Assembly (NCBI RefSeq): GCF_001039355.2
Contig: NW_019773581.1
Coordinates: 1 to 64,000, forward strand
Reading direction: 5' to 3'
DNA length: 64,000 nucleotides
Origin: Lingula anatina
Lineage: Eukaryota > Brachiopoda > Lingulata > Lingulida > Lingulidae
Shown: positions 46,266 to 57,372 of the stretch, piece by piece
Layout of the letters: each line of letters opens with the position of its first letter
How positions within the stretch are numbered: position 1 is the first letter of the stretch
The notes under the pieces: model-generated
What the model was told of the DNA's origin: nothing
The model's database searches: none
Seen by the model: only the letters and a program-made list of their open reading frames with translations
Program-made: the position numbers and the translations under genes

Positions 46266-47120
46266 TTTTCCAGGCGCTGTGGCGGGTATAGGGGTGGGCG
46301 GTGTTCTGGTGGTCGCTCTGGTGATACTCCTTGCTGTGTGCTGTTTTTTGAGGTAGGCAGTGGCTGGTCAGATGCTACATTTATAAGCCAATTGATTCGT
46401 AAATTTTATTTGATGAACACTAAAAGGTGGACAGATAAGAGTCTAACTGCTTTTAATATTGCCAACGTTTCATCAGCACATGTAAAAAATGTGTTATTTT
46501 ACATGTTTGCTTGATTAGCTGTTAGTGCACCTTCGATTATTTCTTTTTTTCTTTAATTTAGCTGGTTAATTTATTTTACATAATATATTTAGTCATTTCT
46601 TGGCACTTTATTTAATTCTGAATTAAATTTCACTGTCTTTGTTTATTTTATTTATTTATTATTATCATTTTTTGGATAATTGCTATTGTGCAATATTGGA
46701 AGTGAGTAACTCATTGCTAAGGCAATTTAAGCAATTATATTTTGTTTTGATATTATTCAATATTTTAGAAATAAGACCAAAGGCGAAATGAAAACACGAA
46801 CGAATGACGCGCCATCTATGGACGATGCAGTGGAAATGGTCCCGATGATGTCGCCTTCAGCTCAAGTTGATACAAGAGATGCTCGAGAAGCCCTGTACGC
46901 TAAACCTGCCAAAAAGCGAAAAGAGTCCCCTTCTTTGGAAGAACGTGAAAATCAAATGAAAACTAGCGTAAAAGGCGTTCCCGATCAAAACGAAAACGAT
47001 GTCGGGTCTCCTACAGGGATTTTCTTGGTTGACAACGACCTCTATGAGAGTGATGCAGGTGCTAGTACGCGCTCTGAACCTGTGGTCTTGGTTGAAAATG
47101 AGTTATACGGGGACGGATAG
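41175..47120 (+). CDS. Single-pass sushi/PAN/EGF receptor with tyrosine tail (8 exons)
   Basis: Exons: 41175-41241, 42846-43028, 43374-43622, 44289-44408, 44792-45529, 45857-45898, 46274-46352 and 46769-47120, totalling 1830 bases and 609 residues. Order: signal peptide (about 1-22), sushi-like module (CKRPQTP..CGC), PAN-like module with CCxDYC, one EGF-like domain (CTYINGACVHGVC..CLCFDGY), four CCP/sushi repeats in a single exon, short linker, transmembrane span (GIGVGGVLVVALVILLAVCC) and a cytoplasmic tail of about 117 residues. All ectodomain introns are phase 1, as in exon-shuffled extracellular proteins. The tail has LYAKP, a YxxP site of the Crk-SH2 type, and VDNDLYES plus VENELYGDG at the C-terminus. 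Exon 4 has tandem acceptors (44286 or 44289) differing by one Ala codon. A paralogue follows at 49366. Ligand unknown; a cell-surface recognition role is inferred. Confidence 0.87.
41269..41306. repeat. (GT)n microsatellite
   Basis: GT run in intron 1 of the first sushi receptor, starting 28 bases after the signal-peptide exon. Confidence 0.95.
41507..41536. repeat. Poly(T) tract
   Basis: Thirty consecutive T in intron 1 of the first sushi receptor. Confidence 0.9.
42053..42118. repeat. (TTAAA)n tandem repeat
   Basis: About thirteen copies of a five-base AAATT unit in intron 1 of the first sushi receptor. Confidence 0.95.
42143..42363. mobile_element. Fold-back MITE, TAGATCGATC family
   Basis: Begins TTAAGACTGCATTCCCACAG and ends CTGTGGGAACCCAGTCTAA. 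The internal sequence (CCGTGGGGAGTCTCACTAGA; CCGCCTACTAAAAGCTGTAA) is the reverse complement of the copies at 16801 and 54099. It lies in intron 1 of the first sushi receptor. Confidence 0.75.
43283..43348. repeat. (TTATA)n tandem repeat near a splice acceptor
   Basis: About thirteen copies of a TTATA pentanucleotide end about 25 bases before the acceptor of the PAN-like exon at 43374. Confidence 0.93.
46224..46268. repeat. (TTTA)n tandem repeat forming the acceptor tract
   Basis: About eleven copies of TTTA run into TTTTCCAG, the acceptor of the transmembrane exon at 46274, and so supply much of its polypyrimidine tract. Confidence 0.93.
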
Positions 47121-49365
47121 ATGGAAATGCCGGTCGATGGAATCATCGTTGTGACTTGTTTACAGTGTTTTTATGGTGCTTTTTGACGCTGTCAATATTT
47201 TAAGTGATTCGATATGACTTTATCTTTTTATATGAACATTTTTATAAGATACTTAAACAATTATAAATTACAAACGACGTATGAAAGCTGTGATATTTGT
47301 TCAATAGAAACAGATTTGACATGTTTACACATTTTTTGTACAAATTAAAATTTCAAGTAATGATTGTAACTAATTGATTAGTTACTGATTATCGATTGAT
47401 GATAAGTTAAAAGGCACGTTAGAAAACGATAAAATACAATCACTTGATTACACATTATAGAACAGACTAAGCACAAGATTGTTTTTAATTTTTTTGTACT
47501 GCTTGTTTGTCTTCCAAGTTACTCCTTGAGTAGTTGTTTTAGATATAAATGTCAGTAGACATTTTTATACGTTCCACAAAGTCAGTAAAATTTTTTTCAT
47601 ACTACATCGTCCAGCTAGTCTGAGGTTGACACTTGATTCCGGTCATCTTTTTTTTTGTTCGTATAACTTGTATACCCTCTACCAAGGTGGTAGATATTAT
47701 ATAGGCACATTTGGGAATGTGGAAAATGTGCCTATAATATATGCCACTCTGGTACAGGGTATAACTTGTACACGTCTAAGAGTGTATTATTGTCATTGTC
47801 TTTGTTATTTCGCTTTTTGTGTAGAACGTGCATTATTTTCACCAGCACACATGCTGCTGCAAAATTTACGAAATAAATTATACTTAATATATACTTACAT
47901 GTGAAAATCAACTGTTTTAGGGTTATCCATATTTTATCATCATTTTCACAAGTCTACAAAGCGTTGATTTTTCCTGACACCACTCGGAATAAAAGGAATA
48001 AAAATTCAATACAGATATTTCTGTATAGAAATTTCACCCTACATTAAGTAAACGTTATATCCGTGATCAGTATCAGTAAACACTAGATTAAATGATGCAA
48101 TAGGACACAAGTGAAGTTAAAAAAAGGGCTTAGATGTTTAATACAGTATAAGATAAATTTGACCTCCGACTTTCTTACGTCACGTCTGAATGACATCATT
48201 CCACTATTTGAGGCGAAGCTAATTTTTGGCATAATATTAAAAAAAAATTAAATTAGTCCTTGCCAAGTGGCAAAGTCGTCTCATCGTAAAATTATTTAGA
48301 AACTAAGAAATTTGCTTCACACATAGGAACTATCTTATAAAAATCAGTGTTACAGTACATTTCGTTCACTTTACATTTATGCTGGGGGGGGGGGGGGTTT
48401 AAAAGAAATGTTTCAATTCGATCGAAAAATACATAATACACAAGTACAATTTCAAAATTACCTGTTACATGTTAGGTATAGGGACAGAAAACTGCTTGGC
48501 TTCGTACATCTCGCTTCGTTTATTATTCAGCATTTTTTTGGGCAGGAAAATGGAAAGATGGTGGTGCACGCGCTGATCACCTGTCCCCGGATGTACGTGT
48601 CATTAGGGGTGCAGGCGTCCGGTTTCGAAACGAGTCTTTTTTGAGGGGGGGGGGGCATAGAAAACAAAATGTTTCTCACTGGTCACTGGCTTATTGTCAC
48701 TCTGTCATTATCTAATTTTCCCGAAGCTCCACGTACAGTAACTTAAAATTAGTTACACTGCACGAAACATAAACCTCCCCCCCCACACAGGGGCGGATTT
48801 AGGCCGTCTTCTGGGTCTTCCGGAAGACGGTCAGATTTCCAAGTTTACATTGATGGGTATCTAATTTTTTCTGTCGGAAGACGGTCAAAAATGAAAGATG
48901 AATCAACAAAGATAATTTGGAGGACTGTCAGAAAATATCTTTGGGTCTTCTCAGTTAATTAAGGGACAGACGGCACCCCTATGCCCATAGCGCATTTCTT
49001 ATATTGACAAGTTCATTTTATTGGGATAAGCTATTGCCCATCCACCCTTCTTTTCCTTCAGATAGGGTAGTACCTTTAGTAAGTTAGAAACATGTACGTG
49101 TATATATCGTGCTTATCTCTGCCGTACCGGTAGTCCTATTCCATTAGCGCACACTATAATAACCTCCCGGATATCAAACAATATATCCTGTAAGCCTTAG
49201 TCAACACTAGCTCACATTCAACCGTTTATTTTTGAACTTGTGTCGTTTAATTTATCTAGGTCAGGAGTATTTGTAGCTCACTTTCAGTGACTAATATCGG
49301 ACCTTCTTACAATATCCGTCACACGTCTGAGATGAGAAAGAGGAAGAAGGACGCGGCATTAAGCC
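47121..49365. other. Intergenic region between the two sushi receptors
   Basis: No gene recognised. It contains a hairpin element (47671-47759), a G-run at 48384 and a GTCTTCCGGAAGACGG-bearing segment near 48800-48960 that may be transposon-derived. The promoter of the second receptor should lie at its right end. Confidence 0.5.
47671..47759. mobile_element. Hairpin MITE with 9-bp flanking direct repeat
   Basis: Left arm TATACCCTCTACCAAGGTGG then TAGATATTATATAGGCACAT. The right arm in complement reads TATACCCTGTACCAGAGTGG then CATATATTATAGGCACAT. The nine bases TATAACTTG occur on both sides (47662-47670 and 47760-47768), consistent with a target-site duplication. Confidence 0.7.
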
Positions 49366-49640
49366 ATGGGTACAGCAATGTTATCAGAAGTTATCTCAAA
49401 TTCTGTTTTTGCTGTGGCAGTATTGTTACCTATTCATCTTATAGTTACCACAGGTGAGTGTAAACATATCTTAAGTTTATAGAGCGTGAAGAGCTTCTTG
49501 TTACTAGTACGTACATGTAGGCCTATACCTGTGCGCGTGAGATCTACAGGTATGCGTTCTGTCTTTCCTGTGTCTTAAATTACCACAGTTAAGTCATTCG
49601 ACCGCTTTTTGTCAGTCTCGCACCCCTTCAAAAACAATTA

Positions 49641-49675
<35 letters not shown>

Positions 49676-52600
49676 CAACAGACCTTGTGACAAGATATGA
49701 TAAGATACAGTGTATACTTTTCTGACAGTCGTTTATATTTGGTCATTGGCTCTCATTTCACAATACTAAGCAGATTTTTATTTATGTCACATACAATAAA
49801 CTTCTAAATCAACAGTTTGATATTTTCATATTACTTGTGACATTTTTAGCTCAGTGTGAACCCGAAGTAAGCATGGCTACGTGTTCCACCGTTAGTGCAC
49901 GAGGAAGATATGGTTATGGCCGCATAAGCTGTATATTAAATGGCAGCCTTCCATTGTAAATGATAACCTCCACTGTGTCAACACGGAGCGTGTATAACAT
50001 ATGACCACCGCATAATACAGTCCACCCCACCCCCCCCACCCCATCCCACCCCCGCCCACCTTCCTCGCCCCCTTTTTTCCACCTCGACATGTTTTATTTA
50101 GACGATGAATTGAAAACCATTTTAATTACAAATTTGAATTGTTTGTCACAGCGTGAGGTGATCGCGATGTTCACCCTCCTCTCTCTCTCTCCTCCCATTT
50201 CCACGTAAATCGCAATTCAAACATCATGAAGGAAAACAACAGATCAATCGTCTCTATGACCTTGATATTGTAAAGGTATTATAAGTCTTGACTGTAGGGC
50301 TGGGTGTTTATTATTATTATTATTACATTTCTGGAGGGGGGTTAACTGCACCCCTTCACCACTTCTTCATCGATATCTGTCAAACACGCAAGGACAGGAG
50401 AAGGCTTAGGACCCCCTCAATCCCCTGCAACTGCTTTTTTCTAGATGGTTATACATGTAGGCCTACCACCCCCACATAGGATCATGCAAACCCTAACATA
50501 GAATTATGCGTACTATGCTGCTCGCCTGATTTTTTTAAAAAAGATTTTTTCTCGATTCCAGTTGCACTTGACGTGAAGCAGATATATTATAATCACTCAC
50601 TATTAGTAAGTGGCATAAGTACACAGGGAACCACAGGTTGTAACAGCCTGTCGTGCTGCAAGGAGATCTGTGACACTCGTGGCTCTGGATGCGCCGCCTT
50701 TCAGGTCTTCCGGCCAGGGACGGTTGACAAAGAGGGGAACTGTTTTACCTTTTCGGAATCACAAGCGTGTAAAGCGGGAGAACAGGCGGTCGATTCAACG
50801 TTGTACATTGTCAATACAACGTGCAAAAGTACGTGTTGATTTTTTCATTCCATTCGGTAATTAATTTGTTATTCGTTATCTAATTTCTCATTTGAATCTC
50901 TAATTTCTTGCATTTTTATGTTCATGTGCTACACAACTAATATATATTTAGCTCATTTCGATATATCTAGTGCACACTATGTTGCCTAGTTCATTTATGT
51001 GATTTCTTCCTATTAATTTGAATCCCCAAAAGTGACAAATATTCAAATATCATTTTGTCTAGATGTGGTTTGTGGGAGTGATATTGATAAGTGCAAATAT
51101 GGCGTCTGCTCCAAGAGGGATTACGGTTTGAGGTCTCGCTGTTTGTGTAACACGGGGTTTACAGGAAGAAGCTGCAACGAAAGTGAGTGACAACTTTTAT
51201 ATGTAGTCAAGTGCTTTAGATTGATATGCCTATTATACGATCTCTCGATTCAGCTTGGAAAACATATTTTAATATTGACTTTTAAAAAAGTCACCCGGAA
51301 GTTTGTGTCAAACTGGAAGACAGTCACATGGTTTAAACTGCATACAGATGCCCAACAAAATGTCATTATATGGGGTTTCTACTATATTTTCTGTTCTGTA
51401 CATTCATATTGTTTATGTCACTGCAAAAATGAAGCGATATTATTATCATTATTAAATAGAATACACTGTAGTAGCCTATTATTTGCATTTTCTATATTAA
51501 GCTGTGCAGTGCATACCTGATAAAGTCAACAACGCTACAATTACCCCTGCACGTCAAACTTACCACTACAAAGACATTGTGACTTACACCTGTGCTGTTG
51601 GATACGAACTAGAAGGACTCAGCGGCGCATCTAGCATCAACAAGAGCTGCCGCGCGAATGGAACATTTGGTCACATCCCGCCTTGTGTCGAGGCCATGTG
51701 TCGCGCGTCTGAGCTTATCGCCAGTCACCTTATTCCAGAAAAGATAGGACCGTACAGACGCGGGGAAGACGTGATAGTGCGATGCCAAGAGGGATTTTTT
51801 TTTGACACTGCCGTCAAAGAAACTGAGATACTCACCTGTTTAGCCAATGGAACATTTGCCAAGCCATTTCCGTTGTGTTTCCCAGGTGAATATAAATCAA
51901 CAGTTTGGTTTTGTAGTGAATGTTTTCGTTTTCATTTTAGTTTACAAACATTTCAAGTTCATTATCATGTAAACCGTATCTTAAAATTGAAAAAAAAAAA
52001 AAAAATCAAAAACTTAGGGCAAATTTAGGCCTTTAGCGAAACGAGAAAAAAGTTTCAAAAGATCGACTAGTTTTCACATCAAAAACGGGAAGATAAGTGC
52101 AACATGTGCCCATGGCGTGTCATATAGTGAACAGTTCCTCTCGTATATTTCCAGCTTGCCCAGACCTCTCACATGTAGAACATTCTATGCCTAGTTCCCC
52201 TGGACCCTACGCCTTCAACGAGACGGTGACCATACTGTGCAGCAAGGGTTACGCTTTGGGTGGGGGTGACACGTCCAAAACGCTGAGGTGTACCCAGAAC
52301 GGAACATTTGACACGACACCGGGCACCTGTCACAAAATTCCAGGTGTGATATTTTTTTTTTAATTGTGACACTGCTATTCCGTTTATACTTACAATAATT
52401 TCTGTCACATAACGTGGTTGCTTATTGCAGCTTGCTTTTTTTTTTAATTTGAGAGTGAATTTTGTATTTTTCATATGATTCACTAGTTTTGAAAACCTCA
52501 TGCTTAATGCCTTTCTGTTCGGTTCCAGATAAATCTCAAGTTTCAGCCGGTAAGTGGTCCGGTTCTTGCTTTTGCCCCAGGACCTTACTTTAAAATAGAA

Positions 52601-53599
52601 CTTTAACCAGGAAGTTGGATTTAAATTGCAGATCAAAATTCAAAACAGTCCTTTGTATTCAGCTTGGTGATATCAGTATTGTTCTTAAACATTAGGTATA
52701 AACTCATTATCATAAAACAGAAATTATGCTACGATATATAAGACCCACGCTACGTACAGGTTGATTGGAGGGGCGATTTCTGCAAGAATATATGCTTTGT
52801 AAAGGTACATACATGCCATATATATGTAAAGAATTATGAACACTTTAAAGCACTGGGGTCCTGTAAATATAATTGAAAGTGCATTTAATGCTCAAAATGA
52901 GTATTTTACTTTTGACCCTATTATTCTGCGTTTGTCATTGCTCTGTTAGGATTTTATTTATTTTCATAGGAATCATAGCTGGGATATGTCTTGGTGTGTT
53001 TGCGTGTGTCACAGCCCTATGCACTGCAGGTATCATCATTATTGTTCGACGGAGGTGAGCATTTTTTTTTTGAGCATGAATAAAGATATAAATGAAGTAT
53101 ACTAACCTGAGTTAACTTCCCACAAGATGGCCATGTACCTCAACATAATTGTGTCTTTGTTTATAGTAATTTTTGTTCCTTGGTTTGTGTTAATTGTCAT
53201 CATGGTGGCTATAATTAAATGCTTTTTTGTTGGTTCTGTTCGCATTTCATTTTTATGTGTTAATTTTGTTTTAGAAAACGAAATACTGTTTTGGAGGAAA
53301 AACGAATTGAACGAGATAGTTCTGGTGCCATCACCGAGGCAAGAGATGAGAAAGACGGTGACAGTCAGGGGGCTAGGCTCTCAGATCTCTACGCTAAACC
53401 GATCAAATTTAAAGCCAATACTTATACTTCAAGTGCGGAAGAGGCTCCACAAAACACGACGCTTCTTTCTCACAACCCCAGCGAGACTCCCTCAAAGGAA
53501 CCTGAATATTCAAGTGACGTTCTTTTGGTGACAAATTCACTATATGACACCGGGACTGAAGACTCTGTTAACATGGTTGAAAATGATATATATGGCTGA
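49366..53599 (+). CDS. Second sushi/PAN/EGF receptor with tyrosine tail (8-9 exons)
   Basis: Exons: 49366-49453, 50562-50828, 51063-51182, 51502-51885, 52155-52343, 52529-52549, 52970-53054 and 53275-53599, giving 492 residues in one frame. An extra exon at about 49850-49930 would also keep phase. Order: signal peptide, PAN-like module (CNSLSCCKEIC), EGF-like domain (CKYGVCSKR..CLCNTGFTGRSC), three CCP/sushi repeats, short linker, transmembrane span (IIAGICLGVFACVTALCTAG) and a cytoplasmic tail of about 109 residues. It is a clear paralogue of the gene at 41175: same exon order, same phases, and the same tail landmarks LYAKP, VTNSLYDT and VENDIYG at the extreme C-terminus. The full N-terminal sushi-like module of its neighbour is missing or reduced to the optional exon. 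AATAAA lies at 53718. Likely a surface recognition receptor with Tyr-based signalling. Confidence 0.85.
49642..49673. repeat. (CA)n microsatellite
   Basis: CA run in intron 1 of the second sushi receptor. Confidence 0.95.
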
Positions 53600-54098
53600 C
53601 TGTTTTGTTTTTTGAGAGTTTTTGAGAGTTTTCATGTTTGGTACGTGCAGAGCGTACCAGGAATATATTTTAACGAAAAATTTTACCAACACCGGAAGTC
53701 TCATGGATAACATATAAAATAAACCATACAAAACCAACTCTTTGCTCAAAAACTGCAGTATACACTTTTTAAAGTAAGATATCCCTCGTTTTCAATTACT
53801 GGTACATTTACATAAAGTACATGAAATATACTTTGGCTTAGAATGACACAAAATTATTTTGATTTGTATTTTGAGCAGTTCACCAATAATGTGTGGCGTG
53901 CGCTATAGTCAACATAGATATAGGATAAAGGTGCCGACTTGTGGTTCAGATTAATCAGTTGAACGTATATTTGTATCTTTGTTTTATACATCTGCAGCGC
54001 AAAAAATGTCTATTATTACATATCGAACAGTTCAGATTTTGATTGAAATATAAAAACATGTATCACGATTCTTGATCACTGGCAGATCCAAGATTTTC

Positions 54099-54314
54099 AC
54101 CCCATTCTCATAGATTAGATCGACCTACATTGGATCGACCTAACTCCCTGGGGGTTCACGCTAAATAGCTGTCAGCCGGGCGGACACGAAAGTTAATTAC
54201 CCCTTATAGCTTGTAGTAGGCGGGGACGGACACTTAAGGCGGATTATCTGACAGTAATCTAGTGAGACTCCCCGCGGTGATAGATCGAACTAAAAAGTTG
54301 TGAGAACAGAGCCT
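54099..54314. mobile_element. Fold-back MITE, TAGATCGATC family (forward)
   Basis: Begins ACCCCATTCTCATAGATTAG, contains GGGGGTTCACGCTAAATAGC and GACAGTAATCTAGTGAGACT, and ends GTTGTGAGAACAGAGCC. It closely matches the copy at 16801. Confidence 0.75.
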
Positions 54315-54436
54315 TTGATTGGGGGTCAAAAATAAAAAAGATAAAAAAGATTTTAAAAAAAGATAAAAAAACAGTCAAGGGCAAATTCGTAGTGTCACTG
54401 GTGAACACGGTTTTCCCCATTGTTGGCCATAATCTA

Positions 54437-54654
54437 CGGCTGTATTCCCAGAGCTTTTAGATCGATCTATCCCCGCGGGGAGTTTCACTAGATTACTGTC
54501 AGATAATCCGGCTTAAATGTCCGTCCCGAATACTACAAGCTGTAAGGGGGTAATTAACTTTCGTGTCCGCTCGGCTGACAGCTATTTAGCGTGAAGCCCC
54601 AGGGAGTTAGGTCGATCTAAAGTAGATAGATCTAACCTCTGGAAATGGGGTCTA
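54437..54654. mobile_element. Fold-back MITE, TAGATCGATC family (reverse)
   Basis: Same element in the opposite orientation: begins GGCTGTATTCCCAGAGCTTT, contains GGGGAGTTTCACTAGATTAC, ends CTGGAAATGGGGTCTA. It is separated from the forward copy by about 120 bases. Confidence 0.75.
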
Positions 54655-54890
54655 CGTTTATAATGTCAGTTCACACTCTCCAGTAGGCCCCTATATGTAA
54701 GTGTCTAAGTGTTTATTCCATTAAAAATTCCCATTGTTGAATAGATAATTCGGGCTGTGGTATGCCATAGGCGTCGAGATGATAACTGTCAAGTGAATCC
54801 TTGCAGAAAGATTTTCGCTTGTGACTGAGGTACCGTCTTGGTTTGCATTTCTCAGTTTTCTTTTTTTATTTTTTTGTGGGAATTATTCAT

Positions 54891-56001
54891 TTAGAATTCG
54901 TCCGAGGACTCGTCATCACTGTCCTTGGGTGGAGGTGCTACCTTCTTTGGCGGAGGCTCGTTCCATATGATCCTTACTCCAAGTTTTGATTTTATACGCA
55001 ACCCTTTCTTCTCACAATAGGTGGCGACCTTGTCCTTGTCGTCAAGAGTGGCTATGTACTGATTTCGACAATCTCCACAGTGGAGCACAAGGCAGACCTT
55101 CAGACCGATCACGTAGATTTTGGCATTTGTAAAATCCAGTTTTGATTCGTTTTGTACGAATTTTTGCATGCCCTGTAGTACCCTCTTGTCCACGTCTGGG
55201 ATGGTGAGCCAGAGTCTCTGGATGGGCCCCGTGAAGTGATGGGCTGTTATCTGGGTGTGGCAGTCTATGGTCTCCTCTACACTGCCTTGCTGGAATAGAG
55301 TTTGTATATTAATATATATACATATGAGTTTTAAATGAATAGAATTTATATTTATTTTTACCTTTTCAATAAATGAATAAATTAGTTAGTGAAGAAAGGA
55401 ATAAGTGAATGAATGAATGAATACATTAATTAATAGACCAAATCGTTAAGACAATCCTTTCACATAAGTATATTAAAATGAAATTAATATAGCAGTAAGT
55501 TAATTAAGAAAACGTAACTGCATAGGTTGCTAAAAATAACACGCAACATTTGCCGCACACAGAAAGTGCACAGCGCACCCGGCATACATATTTCCATTGA
55601 TCTTCATTTATAAAAACATCACCCTGTCTCCACCCACACTACACAGTATTTGATGCCAAAACTCAAATATCTCATTTTGAATGAAATATATTTCCTTTTC
55701 CCCTCTTTTACTCTTTCACTATTTTCTCCTTGTTGTCCCCTGCAGCTGTGCTAATATGCAGCCGTCTTGTAGTTGGATTTACCCCCCCCCCCCTAAAAAA
55801 ATTGGAAAATTATTAAGTAGCCAATTACCACACTTTTATCACTCCCACCATTAACAACAACAACAACATTCACAACAACTACAGCAACACCGCTCATTGC
55901 CACGTACTTACTCCGAGATTTTTCTTCCTTGCATGCGACACAATTTTGTCCATCGGGTTCACCTCTATGGCGACGGGCTGCTTTGGTTTTCTCTTTGACA
56001 T
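54891..56001 (-). CDS. Small protein of unknown function (2 exons)
   Basis: Minus-strand exons 56001-55912 and 55289-54891 join in phase 0 to give 162 residues, stop TAA at 54891-54893. The protein starts MSKRKPKQPVAIEV (basic) and has a central globular part with HFTGPIQRLWLTIPDV, KIYVIGLKVCLVLHCGDC and IATLDDKDKVATYCEKKGL. It ends in a Pro/Lys stretch and an acidic tail (DSDDESSDEF). There is no signal peptide or transmembrane span, so it is probably intracellular. Cys residues in HCGDC do not form a recognised zinc motif. I do not recognise the family. The basic head and acidic tail suggest a protein- or nucleic-acid-binding role, but that is only a guess. It differs in style from its secreted and membrane neighbours. 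Confidence 0.7.
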
Positions 56002-56036
56002 GGTTTTGATTCTCTCAAAATACTTTTGATTATGAA

Positions 56037-56384
56037 TTAGCTGTTTTGGGGAAATATTGCTGCTCTTTTGTTTGCTCTATTGTAAATTGAAATATTTTCA
56101 GTGCCATTTAATAGGTCAGTTTCATTTGAATGTCTGTTGATTTCCTCATTAATCAGAGATATCAGGACAGAATTACAATCCTTCTCAATCAGCGGCTCCT
56201 CGGGTGCAGTAGAACAAAATAGAGATTTAAATCGGTACTCGGAAATTTCTGCGCTGCCGGGACACCAACCTTTTTTTCTCGGTATATGGTTTAGATCAGC
56301 AAGTCTTTTATAGTCCTCAGTTTGATTCACATTCACTCTCCTTGGGTACACTGTAACTTCGCCTGTCGAAAGACCATTTTGACC
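56037..56384 (-). other. Unexplained minus-strand open frame
   Basis: About 116 codons are open between a TAG upstream and the TAA at 56037-56039, with no ATG. The composition looks protein-like (VYPRRVNVNQTEDYKRLADL; CPGSAEISEYRFKSLFC), with several Asn-linked glycosylation sequons. It lies just upstream of the small unknown gene, in the same orientation. It could be an exon of an unfinished model, a gene remnant or chance. Confidence 0.2.
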
Positions 56385-57261
56385 GATCTGCCGCTACTCT
56401 TGCTTCTGGCACTACGACGATATTATATTAAGCGTCACGTAGTCATTACGGTGTCATCCTTATTTATACGTGAGCTGTGAACAGGCATTAAATAGTCCTT
56501 AATCCAAAGTGAGTGAATATCTTAATTAGCCATCCTGTTCTGGAAGTACTGCTGTCACTGTACTCAAGCATAGGGTATGGCGGCTTGTGTCGTTACTTGT
56601 AACTTACCAGAGTATGGTGTCTATTTATATTTCAAACAAACTTTCTGTAGTTACAAGTCTTTAATACCTCAGACCTATTGTTAAGATGTTGTTGTTTTGT
56701 TAAGACTAGCGCGCGTAGTTGTTGAAATAACAGTCTGCGTTGACTTTAGGTCAAGTTTGATGAAATGAACGCATTCATTAGATTTGTTTGAAATGCTTAT
56801 TACATTTCTGCTCCATTACATGCGTTTTCCCGAAGAAATCTTATATTCTTCTCCTTTCTTTTTAGTTTATTTTTCACTGATAATACCATACGTGTCCAAA
56901 GTATGTTTTTGAAAGACAAGAAGAAGTATCTTGGATTATGAAAGATATAACTATCTAAAAATACATTGTATTGGTATAAAAACGTGATCTTATCTAACCA
57001 AAAATCTCGCTACTTCACTGTATTCCCTGAGTCAACCGAGTGACCCTACTTCTAAAGACAAACAAAACAGATTGAAAAGTTACATTGAACTTTATTAGAC
57101 CAAAATGACTCGTGCCTTTCAGTAATCGGCTAGTAGGAGGTAGAGTCCTTTGTCCCTATTCAGGTACTTATGTATGGACTGACGCGCGCAACAACAAATC
57201 GTGTTGACGTTCTGTTTGAATATACAGCTTTCGGTAGGAATTAGTACAGTTGAAAGGGCGT

Positions 57262-57372
57262 CAGACACGAACCTCGAAGGCCCAAAGCCGGGAGGGGGGT
57301 CGAGGGGTTCGAGCTAAGCGCTCTTTTTGCCGGAAAAGGTCCGCTCTGGGTAAAATTTGATATATATATATG
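57262..57372. mobile_element. G-rich interspersed repeat
   Basis: Reads CTCGAAGGCCCAAAGCCGGG, a G tract, GGTTCGAGC, CCGGAAAAGGTCCGCTCTGG, GTAAAATTTGATATATATA. It shares the GGTCCRCTCTGGGTAAAAT end with the copy at 10657. Confidence 0.5.

Larger units (their letters stand above)
53600..54890. other. Convergent intergenic region with two inverted MITE copies
   Basis: Between the 3' ends of the second sushi receptor (plus) and a small minus-strand gene. It holds AATAAA at 53718 and two oppositely oriented copies of the TAGATCGATC MITE. No other feature seen. Confidence 0.6.
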
